A stretch of DNA of 64,000 nt. It comes from Pyrenula massariospora. Its lineage: Eukaryota > Ascomycota > Eurotiomycetes > Pyrenulales > Pyrenulaceae. Shown piece after piece: positions 53,017 to 64,000 of the stretch. The notes under the pieces are model-generated. The model did not search any database, was not told where the DNA came from, and saw only the letters and a list, made by a program, of their open reading frames with translations. The stretch is from positions 682,001 to 746,000 of the forward strand of contig JAGFMI010000005.1 in NCBI GenBank assembly GCA_021030905.1. The letters are read 5' to 3'. Positions within the stretch are counted from its first letter, which is position 1; the number at the start of each line of letters is the position of its first letter. The position numbers and the translations under genes are program-made.

Positions 53017-53217
53017 ATGCACTTCTCTCTCGCTTTCATTCCGCTTCTCCTTGCAAGCCTAGCAACCATACAGTCCTTGAAACTCACCGCTTCTCCGTTT
53101 GACTCAATCCCCTCCAGCTTTCTGACCCGGTGGCCATTTCCAACCTTCCATGTCGTGACACCAATGTGCAGACTACGTAGCTTCCATGACCATGCTCCGA
53201 GAATTCAGCGCCGTTGA
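53017..53217 (+). CDS. Possible small secreted protein, doubtful
   Basis: 66 codons from an ATG with a good signal-peptide-like start (MHFSLAFIPLLLASLATIQS) but a short remainder with one Cys and no family likeness. Could be the first exon of a small secreted protein whose other exons I cannot place, or chance. Confidence 0.25.
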   Translation: MHFSLAFIPLLLASLATIQSLKLTASPFDSIPSSFLTRWPFPTFHVVTPMCRLRSFHDHAPRIQRR

Positions 53218-54722
53218 CTTTTCGCCTGCGAGCGTTGTACGTACACGTGGTTGACAGGTCCACTAAGCGGTGTGAAATTCCGGCGTAGATACCGCCGACA
53301 TCAGTAGCTCCTTCACACGAGTCGGCAGCAATGCATTGTACGTAATTCACGAATCGGTGTGATCAATTCAGAGAGAACATGCTCTGATTTTGGTAGCTAC
53401 AGTACAATAATAAGCAAGAACCATGCAGACAAAAAGACACCTAACTGGCACAATATCTTGAGTAGGTAGGTATGATGATTCTCACCAACTTTTCACATGC
53501 ACGTCCAGATATCCACACGATCGATCCCCACGGCACGGGGCGAGCCCCGGAAATCGATCGCTCGTCATCCCTCCCCTCCCCTCTTGGCTGACTGACTCAC
53601 CTAGCAGCAGTATTAATGATTAGTAGTGTCAACTGACTCCGATCATCGGCCGTCTTCACGGCGCGAGCTAAAACTTGGGGGCTTAAGCCTTCAGAGGACA
53701 TCCCGTCGCAATAATGGTCGGCTATCGAATTAGCACCTCGTCGAGCAGAAGCAGAAGCCGTGTTTTGACCGAGCTGAGATGCTTCAGTAGGATCATCAAG
53801 ATTGAATTTTCAGTAAAGGATTTGAGTCAATGGCGTTCATACCCCTTCTCTAAACAGCACAGCACAGCACAGCCCATCCCAAAAGCCCAAGGCCCGTTGT
53901 GCTGTACAGAACTGCGACCTCCAGACCACCGCCTGCCCAGCCCAACCAAGCCCAAGCCCAGAACCTTCCCTCATCCGCCAGCGGCCCCGCCAGCCCAGTT
54001 TCAACACCCACCCCAGAGCCACCCAAGCATTGGCGAACCGCCCACCGTCGGGCTATAACGGGTTCGCAAGTGGCTAAGCTAAACGCCATCTGCGCCCTAT
54101 CAATAGAGCCCAATAATTCGATAGTCGCGGTCATCCACACCAAACATGCCACACACGCACATGCGCACGCAGCAGTGAATGGGCTGTTTCTATAGTAAGT
54201 GGTAAGGCGTAGATAAATAGCAGCCACCCCATTGTTGCGTGGCGTCGGCTATCATGAATGGTATGGTACATACTACGTGAATGGGCCAGCATGGGCGTTG
54301 CGCATGATCGCATGATCGAGGCTAAAAGACCTTAAGTACCAATCTATCACACTGCTTTGTCTTGCATGTGAAAAGGGACCCAGAGAGAGAGACATCTCAG
54401 TTCAAAACGCACCGCAGACCCCCAGGTGCGGCATCAACGGACGTTTTGAAACTTGCATAAACGCTGCCCGCAGCATTTTAACCTGTTCCTGAATCTTATG
54501 CCAGAAGTTTGCCTTTTTTTTTCCCAACGCAACGTTTACGCTACGCAGCGGGCAGCTGCACCGTTTCGAAAGGTCCGCGCTCGCCCAGTAACCCAGTCTC
54601 CACCCCATAAAACGGCCGTGCAGAACTCAAACAAAAAGGTCTCGAGCCCACGGGGGCACACGTCACGCAAGAAAGCGTGAGTCAGTGTGTGTGTGGTGCG
54701 GTGACTTGCAACAGAGCAGAAC
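53218..54722. other. 1.5 kb gene-poor region
   Basis: No convincing gene. Contains a short CAGCA-type microsatellite (about 53858-53873) followed by CCCAAG/CCCAGC low-complexity DNA to about 54,010. The right end should hold the promoter of the next gene. Confidence 0.5.
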
Positions 54723-55844
54723 ATGGCTGTGGCGGCCATGATGCCCAGCACGCCTCTGATGAATTCCCATGAAAATGATTGTCAGGATTTCTCCTCGAGC
54801 AGGACCACGAAAGAGAAGACTGCGTTCTCCATGTCTGCAATTCTGGTTGAGCGGCCCGGAGAAACTCCACGGGTGAAAAGAGTGAAGAGGTCGCCCAAGG
54901 CAGGATCTTTGGCACAGTCGAAGGAGGAGAGAGAGACAGCGTCGCTTGCAGGCGGAGGGCCCAACTCTGACTCTGAAGAGCAGATCGCCAGAGGAAAATA
55001 TCCAGGAAGAAGAGGCAGACGAGATGATCTCGAAAGCCAGCGTTCAGGGGAAAAATTGCAACATTATGATAACGTGCTACCAGAGACCGAAGCCGTAGAA
55101 TCGGGCGAAGACATTTCGAAGCCTCCTCGACCGCTGTCGGTGGAAAGCTTAGGCTTCTCAGATCTTACTCTGAGATCCAGCACCGACACATCAACCTCTT
55201 CATTACGTGCTCAGCGGTCAAACAGCGGCAGCGGCGGTCGTCCAAGGCGTAGAACGCCGCAAGAAGTGGCTGATTTTCATCGAGAAAGCTGCCAATTTTT
55301 CCAATCTTTCAGCGCACCAGCCTCGAGAAGGAGTAGCCCGGTAGGGACTAGGTCGAGAGTCGCCGCATCCCCTTCCGAGGATGCAAGCTCGATACAATCA
55401 AGTCCCGTGAATATCATAATACCGAGAAGCGAAGTCGATCCTACGATATTCCAATCCCTAAATCTGACAACCAATGAAAAGGCCAGATGCAGCACACCTG
55501 AAGCAATCGCCAGCCCGGCCGCACAAGAGTCACAAGAAGAGGCGGGACCAATCTTGCGGCGCTTTTCACCAACCACCATCGATTGGACTTCTGATGAGAC
55601 TCGGAGGAAAGAGTATGAGAAGATCGATCGCAGTTGGAGCGGAATTCGAGGCATGTGGAAGAGGGCTACTCCAAGGTGGTGCCATCACCGGAACTCAAGA
55701 TCAGGCTTCTATACGGGCAGTGGTGACGATGGAGGAAGCGTCCGGAGGTTCAGAATAGATCTTCCTGAAGACGAAGGGAAAGATCGGGGCTCGGTGCTAA
55801 AGGCGATGCTAGCGAAGCTCGCGAGATGGTGGACGAGTTTATGA
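54723..55844 (+). CDS. Unrecognised protein, mostly disordered, 373 aa
   Basis: Intronless, 373 aa, start at the first ATG in frame. Ser/Arg/Glu-rich without domains in the first 280 residues. The C-terminal 90 are better ordered and look conserved: TRRKEYEKIDRSWSGIRGMW, a Trp-Cys basic patch WKRATPRWCHHR, then GGSVRRFRIDLPED and a final helix KAMLAKLARWW. I believe I have seen this ending in other Pezizomycotina hypothetical proteins but cannot name it. No signal peptide or membrane span. The arrangement suggests a scaffold-like or regulatory protein (inference only). Converges with IMP3. Confidence 0.7.
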   Translation: MAVAAMMPSTPLMNSHENDCQDFSSSRTTKEKTAFSMSAILVERPGETPRVKRVKRSPKAGSLAQSKEERETASLAGGGPNSDSEEQIARGKYPGRRGRRDDLESQRSGEKLQHYDNVLPETEAVESGEDISKPPRPLSVESLGFSDLTLRSSTDTSTSSLRAQRSNSGSGGRPRRRTPQEVADFHRESCQFFQSFSAPASRRSSPVGTRSRVAASPSEDASSIQSSPVNIIIPRSEVDPTIFQSLNLTTNEKARCSTPEAIASPAAQESQEEAGPILRRFSPTTIDWTSDETRRKEYEKIDRSWSGIRGMWKRATPRWCHHRNSRSGFYTGSGDDGGSVRRFRIDLPEDEGKDRGSVLKAMLAKLARWWTSL

Positions 55845-56128
55845 TCGGATCTGTGGGAGCCTTTGTCAGCTGTGCATTTTGAGCGGTATCAAGTGACGCA
55901 TTTAAGGTGGAGGACCAATGCTCGTACCTTGAATATGCGTGTGTTGTTCCAGATACAAGGCTGGATAGCAGATTCGTGGCCAATCCGATCAAGAGGCAGA
56001 TGCTCGTCGGCGCTGGGGATTGGATTGCCCACAACTTCTGCTACTCAGCCTCGATAGAACGACGTCTTTATTAGTAGAACGTTGCTCCGGATAGAATATA
56101 TCTCTGTTGAACGGCTCCTTCTTCAACT

Positions 56129-56800
56129 TCAGAGTAAGTCAAAGTCATCTAGTTTCTCCCGATACTTGAGGACGTTCCTCTTGATCTTGCTACTGTCCGT
56201 CCATGTCACATGATCCTCCATGGTCCTCGTCACCAGAAAAGCTGGATCATCGACGACATCTGTTCCCACCCTAGATGTAAAGGTAAGCACTAATTTATCA
56301 CACATTATGTTTTACGTCATGATACCTCACATGGCCCTGTTCCACAAACTTCGTTGCGGCTTGCACATTTTCCACCATGCCAATGCGTGCCATCACCACG
56401 TTTAGACGTCTTCGTGCAAAAGCGCTAACCGTAACGTCCTTCTCAACACTGCTCAGCCCCGCGCCCTGTGAGCGTGATTGCTTTAAGATGCCCATGTTCC
56501 ACAGCTTCTCGAGGAGAGCGGTCTCGGTCTGAATTCTGTATGGATCAGTGGGTTCAAGGTTGGCGAGCTTGTGGGCGAGTTGGCGAAGGGAGCCGCAGAG
56601 ACTATTGTACTTGGAATAATCCAGTGGATGTTGGAGATGGTAACGGCGCCGGACGGCATGCTCGCGGTGGGAAGCGCCGTCAGATTTATAGGTCACAAAG
56701 TCAACCTTTTTGAGAAGCCTATGTGTGTTAATGGTTGATGAGAAGCTTTGGGGAATTTTAGGCGGACGCACTTAGCTTCGTGATACTTTAAGTTACGCAT
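56129..56800 (-). CDS. imp3: U3 snoRNP protein IMP3 (S4-domain ribosome biogenesis factor)
   Basis: Exons 56800-56772, 56718-56326 and 56270-56129; 187 aa (yeast Imp3 183). Starts [20 protein letters not shown], then [31 protein letters not shown], and the S4 RNA-binding core [18 protein letters not shown] with [10 protein letters not shown]. It ends [20 protein letters not shown] and DDFDLL, matching IMP3 throughout. IMP3 helps U3 snoRNA pair with pre-rRNA in the nucleolar SSU processome. Introns of 53 and 55 bp restore every conserved junction. A housekeeping gene lying between the PKS locus and the NRPS. Confidence 0.95.
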
Positions 56801-57327
56801 CCTAGAGTAGAAAATTTCTTGGTAACTTGTTCTAGAGTAGGATGAGCGATCGAGTCTCGATGATAAATCACAAAGCCATGAACGGGGAATTGAAGAAACA
56901 CGCAAGTCGGCCCACCACGACTAGAAGCATTTTGCGGGCATCCGAGGTCAGGGTACAAAGTCGTGGCACCCTCAGGCCCGTCAACCCGAATATTAGCCGG
57001 TAGGGGTTGCTAGGCGAGGAGGACTTCTGTACTCCATCCTCGATCATGGCTTTTTGCACCTTAGGTAGGTTTATGAGGACATAACAGTGCGAGTACCTCG
57101 CTGATGTGTGGTGATTCTTGAATGCAGGTGGCTTTCCTGGTTGGCATTCTTTTTTCTCTAGCCACTACCTTACGCTCTGCGATGCTGAGAGGCCCCTGTG
57201 TAGAACTTAAAAGACCAAAAAGCGCTATCTTTGGTAGAGCATACATTCATTGTACGCATAACGAATATCAATATCAATCTAACAGCATCAAGCTTCTATG
57301 ATATATTAACCCTTGGCGAACCGCATG
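56801..57327. promoter_or_regulatory. IMP3 promoter and NRPS 3' region
   Basis: 527 bp between tandem minus-strand genes. Nothing specific recognised. Confidence 0.5.
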
Positions 57328-60300
57328 CTACCGGTGAAGAACGTGCAGCAACTCCACCTTGAGATTATACATCATCTTCTCAATGTCTTTCCGCTCCAAA
57401 ATACCCCGCGAGTCGAAAAGCCCAACATTCAAGCCATTAGCGTTGACACTCGCTTCTACGTCTAGAGTAGGCTATGTGAGGATTGTTAGTCTCATCCTTC
57501 GTTGTGATTTTGGCGTGATCATGACTTACCAGATATGCATCAGTCACAGTCGAATCCTGCACTAATGCATTCGTAGCGTCTCTCTCCGTAACCTCTCCTG
57601 CTTTGTTGCTCTGCCCGTGTTCTACTTTGAACAGCCTGATCTCGTTCTGCTGAGGTTTTCCGGTACCTTCCCCAGGCTCCGCCCCAGGCTCTGGCACCTT
57701 TAAGAAATTCAAACAACAATCAATTTTTACGCCTGTCCATGCCAAGATTTCGTGTAAAGCCACGCCACAGTATTCAGCTCGCCCAACCTCACCCAAATCT
57801 CTCTGCACGCGCTTTGCGATATCCAGAATAGCATGGGAATCATCACAAGAGCTTAAAGCCTTGACTTTGATCCTTAATGGAACGATACTGACCGTCGGAG
57901 CTGCCAGACGCTCGAGCCCTTCAATCTCATGCGAGCGATTTGCCAGGTAGACTCCAAGAATCAATTCATCGTCCTGTGTTGACGTCGACCGTTTTCTATG
58001 TGAATGGCGTTGTTTATGGAACGTCCGCGTAAAGGCCGCCATGAAGACAGCCTGAAGGCTGAGACCATTGTGTCGGGCTATTTCTTCAAGTTTAGTGGCG
58101 TTGCGGATAAGGTCTGGCTTAAATAGCTCGACGCGCTTGGCCCTCGATATAGAATGGACGGCTTCTGAAGAATGAGGTTTTGTGTTGGCAAGGTACGTGG
58201 TCCAAAATTCTCGCTGTCGCACCTTCTGAGATTGAGAGAATGTCGACGTCAATTCTAGATACCGTCCAAAGTCGGTATTCGTATTAGTAATAGCATCTGA
58301 GTTGTTACACAGGCTCTGGAGGTTGTGTACTATTTCAGTCAGAGACACTGCATCGTACAGAGCGTGATGTAACTTGATGGTGATGCTGTTTGGCTTGGAA
58401 CTGGCGAAGAGCTTGACCATCGACATCGGATTCTTTGATGGTTTTGTCCTGCTAGAGGTTCCGTCAGACCATTGAATCGAATTTTGAACATTTTTGAGAA
58501 CCACTTGGACAAATGGACAGTCGCGTCTCCTAGTTGGCAAGAATTTGGATCTCAAAATTGGAAGTCTGTCAATTAGGGCTATCCAAGCAGCCTCTAATTT
58601 CGTTCGAGAGACGTTGTGGTTAAGTTTGAAGGAAAAAGAAGGGTAGAAAAGCGTGCTTTTAGCCTTTTGGCACATTATCAAGGCATAGCTTTGGAAGGCG
58701 GTGGTTGGAAGCATGTATGCGACATCCTTTTGGTGCAGATTATTGCTAATCAATATCTCGTCCGTGTTTAATCCTTCAGGCATTTCCAGCGGCGTCTTTT
58801 TTGGTTGGCCTCGTGACGAATCTGGGTTTTCCTGGATCTTGGCTGCCATTCTCTCGACTGTCACTGCGCGGAGCATATCACTCACAGAAAGTCGTAGAGA
58901 CTGCTTTCTTAGTGCTGAAGACAGCTTTATCGCATTTATGCTATCAAGTCCAAGATAAAAAAGGCTGGTCTGCTTTGTGATATCATTCTCGGGTGTGTTA
59001 GTCACCTTTGAGAGCGACGAGCGTAGTGTGACCTCCATAGGGCTCCACTCTGGTGTAGAAACTGCATCTGTTGCATGAACATCTAATAATCGATCGGCAG
59101 TGTGCCTTTCAATAGCATCTCTGGACTTGAAAGTAGAAAATCCGCTCAAGGTAACCTGTCCACTTGATTCGATAAAGACCTCTCCTTCAGGATGATTGAG
59201 CATCGCCGCAAGTACTGCATCGATGTGCTGAAGTAACTCTTCCGTACCCTTCTGGTCGAAAGCACGCTCTTGGCACGCTATTCTCCATACCACTTTCTTG
59301 TCAGCAACTTCCATCTCAACGTTGACGGGGAATTCAGTGGCTGAGGAGCCACTGACAGAACGATATAATTCTGGTAATTGACCAGTGACTGGGGGCCGTT
59401 TCTGAGATATGAATAAAGTATTAAAGAGAGCATCAGAGCGTTGGCCTGCAAGCTTCATCGCTTCTCGCATAGGAAAATGTTGCGCTTCCGTAATTTTAGA
59501 GCTTGTGTCTTGTATGTATTTCAGCATTTGGCTCCTGTTGCCGTGCAAGATAGTACGGAAAGGTACGGTATTCATCATTGGGAAGATCGCGTCTTCCGAT
59601 CCCTCCATGGTACGTCCAGATAGCACCAAGCCAAAACAGACATCGAGTTGTCCTGTTTGCCAGGCCAGTATCATAGACCAGCATACAATTCCGAGGGTTT
59701 GCAGTGTCACGCTTTGTTCTCGGCAAAATTTGTGCACCTCGTCGCTAGAAAAAGCTGACTGCATCTCTGCGCGGTGTAGCAAATGGCCAGACCTTTCGGT
59801 GATTGGAACAAGCGTAGGCGTTGCTTTGGATAGCTGGCTCGCCCAGAAAGAGGAATTTTGAGGGTTGTTCGCATGTAATATTTGCCAAACAACTTCCTTA
59901 CAAGGAGGTCGCTGGACTGGCGAATGGCAGGCGTAATGCTTCCTAACATCTTCAAGAATAAGATTCATTGACCATCCGTCGAAGATCGCATGCGCCGCGG
60001 TCACGATAAGGAAAGACTTTGATCCACAATGAACGAGAGTCAGTCGCAGCATGGGCGCCTTTAAACCTGACTTCCTTGCTTCTTCGCGTATGCTATGTAT
60101 AACGTCACTTATTTCCGTTTCTTGACGGACCTGAAGTGATTCCCACTCTGGATCAGACGCGGGGAGGACGGCTTGAGCAAAGGAAAACGGACATTGTGCA
60201 TCTTCTATAGCGATAAAAGTCGTTCTCAAGATGGGATTGTCTTGAATCACTGCGTTCCAAGCAGTGAGGACCCTTTCCTCTCGAATACCTGGTGAAAGCT

Positions 60301-63300
60301 CCAGCACGTCATGGTTGTAGTATTCCGCATACCCTGAGGAGAGCATCTGAGCGATCATGCCCTCCTGTAAACTTGTTGCGGGTAGAACAAGCTCATATGA
60401 GTCTAGGTTGACACTTTGATTCCTCAGAGATTTCTCAAGCTGCTCATTTGGAGTGATGAACTTCGGACCCTCATTTGGCGAGTCTTCGTACTTCTGAGCA
60501 AATGAGATCTTGGTCATCATCCTATCAATATTTTGACATCGCATAATTTCGCTGACGGTAACGCTAATGCCCACCCCCTTGAGTCGTGCAGATAGCTTGA
60601 TCGCATCAATGCTATCTAGGCCCAACTCCAAGATGGATGTATGGGACTGAACGTCTTGGATCTCAACACCAGCAAGAGCAGCGATGACCTCGCGTACGTT
60701 TCTCGCTGGGACAGTCCATTCTAATCCGTTAGATTTCTCCACTCGAGGGCTCAGCTTGGTATGTTTAGATTCTTGGCTTGACCTTCTGGTCCTAGTTCCT
60801 TTTCCCCCAATATTATTGGTAGGGTCTGATGCCGCAAGTGCGACAAAGTTTTCCAAATCTGAAGCAAGCTGCTCTAATTTAGGAATATCGGAGATAATTC
60901 CCGTTGCCACTATAGTCATGGAGAGTGAATCATCTTGATCCTGCTGTATCTCAATGGCTAGCGGGTATTCTGTTGCAGAATCGCTCTCAGCGGCAGACCA
61001 GAGTTGGTTGCATATGTCCTCCTCTGCCCTTTGCTTTTGGAAGACGAACAAGGAATCAAATAGAGGTCGTTTCGAGGATCTCCGAGTCCACTTCAGGATG
61101 TCTCTAAGTGGTGTATGCTGATATGGCAACAAAGAAATGTTCAACTCATGACACTTTTTGATCAGCTCGGAAATCGAGCAATCGTTCGTGCATTTGATTT
61201 GGAAGGGTAGAGTATTAAACATTGGACCAACCACTTCATCAGCGCCTTCTGTCTCGAGAGTTCTCCCCGAAACAACGATGCCGATGGTCGGCATAATCCC
61301 AAAATGCTTTCGGAGGGTGAGAAGCCAGCATGCTTGGAAGATTGCAGGTTCAGTAACACCAAGACTGGAGCGTAGCAAGCGTATACATTCCCGGTCATTG
61401 ATTTGCTTTGACATAGAGAGGGAGTTGAGCAATCCGGTCTGTTCTTGCTGGAAACCAATTGGCTCAGGATGACTTAAAGAACTGGTCCAGAATCCTTTTT
61501 CTCCTGCTGCTTGACAGAGAGGGCCCCGGCTTAAACCCTGTTGGAATGACAGACGACGACCCGGGGACGGTTGTTTGAGGTATTTTCGGGCAACGTCTTC
61601 CAAGATCATGGAGAGACTGATGCCGTCATAGAGTGCATGGAATATGCTGAGACACATCACACGTTGACGAGCAGTCTCCACAATTCTGACGGTCCATAAA
61701 CGTCCTTGTAAGTTCCTTGTTTCCTCGCACCAGCTCTCGTGGCTATTTTGTATAAAGTAGCGAAAGTCATCATTGTTCTCTACCGAAATAACCGGGATGT
61801 GGATCGGTTCATCGTTTGCCACTACAGCCTGCGCATATCCATCATCTGACAGAACGAAATGGGTTCGAAGTATGCCATTTTGACTTCGGACTTCAGACCA
61901 AGCGGTCTGTAACCGTCCGACATCGACGGTATCTCTCAATCGAAAAGTAAACAACGATATATAGAGAGACCTCGCACTCTCCGATGTTTTATATATCATT
62001 CCTTCTTGCAAAGACGTGCATGGGGCTAACTGCTGGATATCTTCGACATTTCTCCCAAGTTTCTCAGCTACTAGAGAAAGCTGTCGATGGCGAAAGGCTA
62101 GAATATTCTGTTCAGCAGAGTGTTGGAACCCCCGAGCGCGGTCTGAAGGATTTGGATGATTTTCGAAACTTGCTGCCAGGCTTTGGGCGGTAGAACATCT
62201 CATGATCGTTGAAGGCTGGACCTGAAAGCCGTCACGTCTTAAAGCACGAGCGAAAGCTATTACTGATATTGAATCAAGGCCTAGCTCAAAGAAGCTGGTG
62301 GTTGAGGTGATCGTACCGGGTTGCGAGTCGTTGAAGATCTTGCTAAAGATCTGAATTATCTTTGACACCATTGGAGAGTCTTGCCCGGCAGAAGGATAGA
62401 CTTGAGACCCGTTTTGGACCTCTTCCATTGATAGATTGTCATACCATGCTTTAAGCCTCTTCTGATCAATTTTGTTATTTGCTGAAAGGGGAAGACGATC
62501 TATAAGTAAGATCGTTGTCGGAACCATGTACGCAGGCAAGTGTTCACGGCAAGCATTATGCAGGGTACGTCGGAGTTCAAGTTTCGACTCGTTAACAATA
62601 AGAGCCATCTCTTGAGCTTTACTTTGACCATTTTCTATTGCGACAAATGAGACGAGTTGGTGGCTGGTCTGTTTCGGATGCCTAAACACAGAAGTGAAGA
62701 CTTCCTGAGCTTCCTTGGTTGCTTCTTGGATAATATGATTGATCTCTCCGACTTCCAGCCTCTGACCCCGAAGCTTGACTTGGTCATCAAGCCTACCTAC
62801 AAACTCAAAGCTATCATCATGGAGAAGGCGAACAAGATCACCGGTGTGATAGACTCTTCCACCAAGCTTTTCGAGAAACTCGAATTTCCGCGTCGTCAAT
62901 TCCGGACGATTGTGGTAGCCACGTCCGACAAGAGGCCCAGACACGCACAGCTCTCCGATCGCGCCTCTGGGAACGATATTTTGTGTTCCTGCTTGAAGAA
63001 CTAGTGATCCAACATTGTCAAATTGTGGACCAATGTTTGAAGGTTTTGCAACCCCTGATAATCGTGGGAGCATAGTGCAGCCTATTGTGACCTCTGTCGG
63101 CCCGTAGCCATTGTATATCACTTTTTCGTTGCCCCAAGTATCGATTATCTCCTGGCGTAGCTGTTCACCTCCAGTAATAAAGACTCCTTTCCGTAAAGAC
63201 GGCACCTCTTCTGGAGTTAACAATCGGGCTAGGCTGGGCGTTAAATCAAGATGTGTAACATGTAAAGCCTGAATAGCAGCACAAATATCTTCAAGCAAGA

Positions 63301-64000
63301 GGTCTCTTGGTGCCGAGACCACACAAATTCCAACGGCCCAACTCCAGTATTGCTCTAGAACGCTGACATCAAAGTGGAACGATGCAAACTGTAACCATCG
63401 CGACGAGTGGTCCCAATGACCTGTGAATAGTCGCTGAAAAGCCATCATCGCCTGCACAGCGTTTGAATGCGTAATTTCACAGCCTTTGGGTGTACCTGTA
63501 GATCCTGACGTGAAAAGGCAGTAACATAGCTCGTCTTCCGAGATGGGTCGTTGGAGTGAGGGAGGATTTCGCGGGAGCCCATTCAAGATGTCGAAGACAT
63601 CCATTGCAATGGTGAAAGGAGCGTTCAATCCAGAAAGCTCCTTTACCTTGTCATTTGTGGTCAATAGCGCAGTGCAGGCAGTGTCTCGAAGCAAGAACTC
63701 TTTGCGAGCAGGCGGGGCAGCTGGGTCAATAGGCACGTAGGAACAGCCAGCTTTCAAAATTCCCAAGATGGTGAAAGATGCCTCAGGGCACTTGTCGAAG
63801 CAGATCCCAATCAAGCTACCTTGAACGACACCTCTCCTAAACAGGAGTTGAGCGATCGCGTTCCCCTCCTCGTCAAGTTCTCGATAAGTCCAGGATAGTT
63901 TTCTAACGCTGCTTTTGTCAATATCACTAGCAAATTCAAATGCAATCTTTTCTGGAAATTCTCGAGCTGATCTTTCTACGAACTGATGAAGTAGTTCGAC
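57328..64000 (-). CDS. sidC: Ferrichrome-type siderophore NRPS, C-terminal part (A-T-C-T-C-T-C), 5' end outside window
   Basis: Exon 57530-64000 (continues right) and last exon 57471-57328; 2,204 residues in view. Order: adenylation domain from the edge (WTYRELDEEGNAI, FTSGSTGTPKG, NGYGPTEVTIG, YHTGDLVRLL, GRLDDQVKLRGQR); carrier LGLDSIS; condensation with HALYDG; carrier LGLDSID; condensation with HAIFDG; carrier LGLDSIN; terminal condensation with HHALYDA. A lone A domain followed by three T-C pairs is the hallmark ending of SidC/NPS2/Sib1, which joins acyl-hydroxyornithines with small amino acids into cyclic intracellular siderophores. The A domain around FASFHFDVSVLEQYWSW closely recalls the third A domain of those enzymes. 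The 58 bp intron near the stop restores LDVEASVNANGLNVGLFDSR. The promoter, where GATA-type iron control would act, is not in view. Confidence 0.9.

Noticed and set aside
53850-54010. Proline-rich peptide in the CCCAAG/CCCAGC low-complexity DNA
   Set aside because: Open frames on both strands arise from the simple sequence itself.
44970-64000. One large cluster uniting the type III PKS locus and the NRPS
   Set aside because: The nucleolar housekeeping gene imp3, an unrelated disordered protein and a 1.5 kb gap lie between them, and the NRPS is of the ferrichrome type, which usually acts without polyketide genes.
1-64000. tRNA, rRNA, CRISPR, transposon or virus-derived sequences
   Set aside because: No tRNA B-box with a cloverleaf context, no spacer-repeat array, and no transposase, integrase or reverse-transcriptase motif was found in any frame.

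Overview
The window is nuclear DNA of a filamentous ascomycete (Pezizomycotina). Genes are split by many short introns (about 45-240 bp, mostly GTAAGT-type donors, CTAAT-type branch sites and YAG acceptors). The gene set is typically fungal: an ApsA/Num1 cortex protein, an AnkA-like Wee1 kinase, Vac7, HAM1-like proteins, a type III polyketide synthase and a ferrichrome-type NRPS. The OMP decarboxylase is the short form (277 aa), without the insertion I recall in Sordariomycete versions, so Dothideomycetes, Eurotiomycetes, Lecanoromycetes or a related class is likelier. I cannot name the species. Spliced models below were built by reading donor and acceptor sites together with protein-family conservation.

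Left half (1-39.6 kb), mostly housekeeping. In order: a type II haloacid dehalogenase cut by the left edge (-), cortex protein apsA (+), spliceosomal DEAH helicase prp2 (-), wee1 (+), OMP decarboxylase pyrG (-), vacuolar regulator vac7 (+), an Arg/Ser-rich repeat protein (+), ribosomal protein eL42 (-), a 2H phosphoesterase (-), NEDD8 (+), elongin A (-), THO subunit THOC7 (+), tubulin cofactor A (-), NAD malic enzyme (-) and a HAM1-like protein (+). Many neighbours are divergent pairs sharing 0.5-1.6 kb promoters.

Accessory region (39.6-53.3 kb). A 2.5 kb stretch without a recognisable gene precedes a secreted Ser/Thr-rich glycoprotein with 33-residue repeats. Next is a compact candidate secondary-metabolite locus: a cytochrome P450 (-) and a type III polyketide synthase (+) diverging from a 650 bp promoter that contains a nested CGG-N5-CCG palindrome, then a small membrane protein (-), a methyltransferase-like membrane protein (+) and a Bcs1-like AAA ATPase (+). 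I regard the P450/PKS/membrane protein/methyltransferase group as the most likely undescribed system here. It plausibly makes and modifies a long-chain pyrone, resorcinol or similar polyketide, but the product is unknown.

Right end (53-64 kb). A 1.5 kb gap, an unrecognised conserved-looking protein (+), the U3 snoRNP protein IMP3 (-), and the C-terminal ~2,200 residues of a very large NRPS (-) with order A-T-C-T-C-T-C. That tail is characteristic of ferrichrome-type hydroxamate siderophore synthetases (SidC/NPS2/Sib1). IMP3 separates the NRPS from the PKS locus, so I treat them as unrelated. No tRNA, rRNA, CRISPR array, transposon or virus-derived element was recognised.
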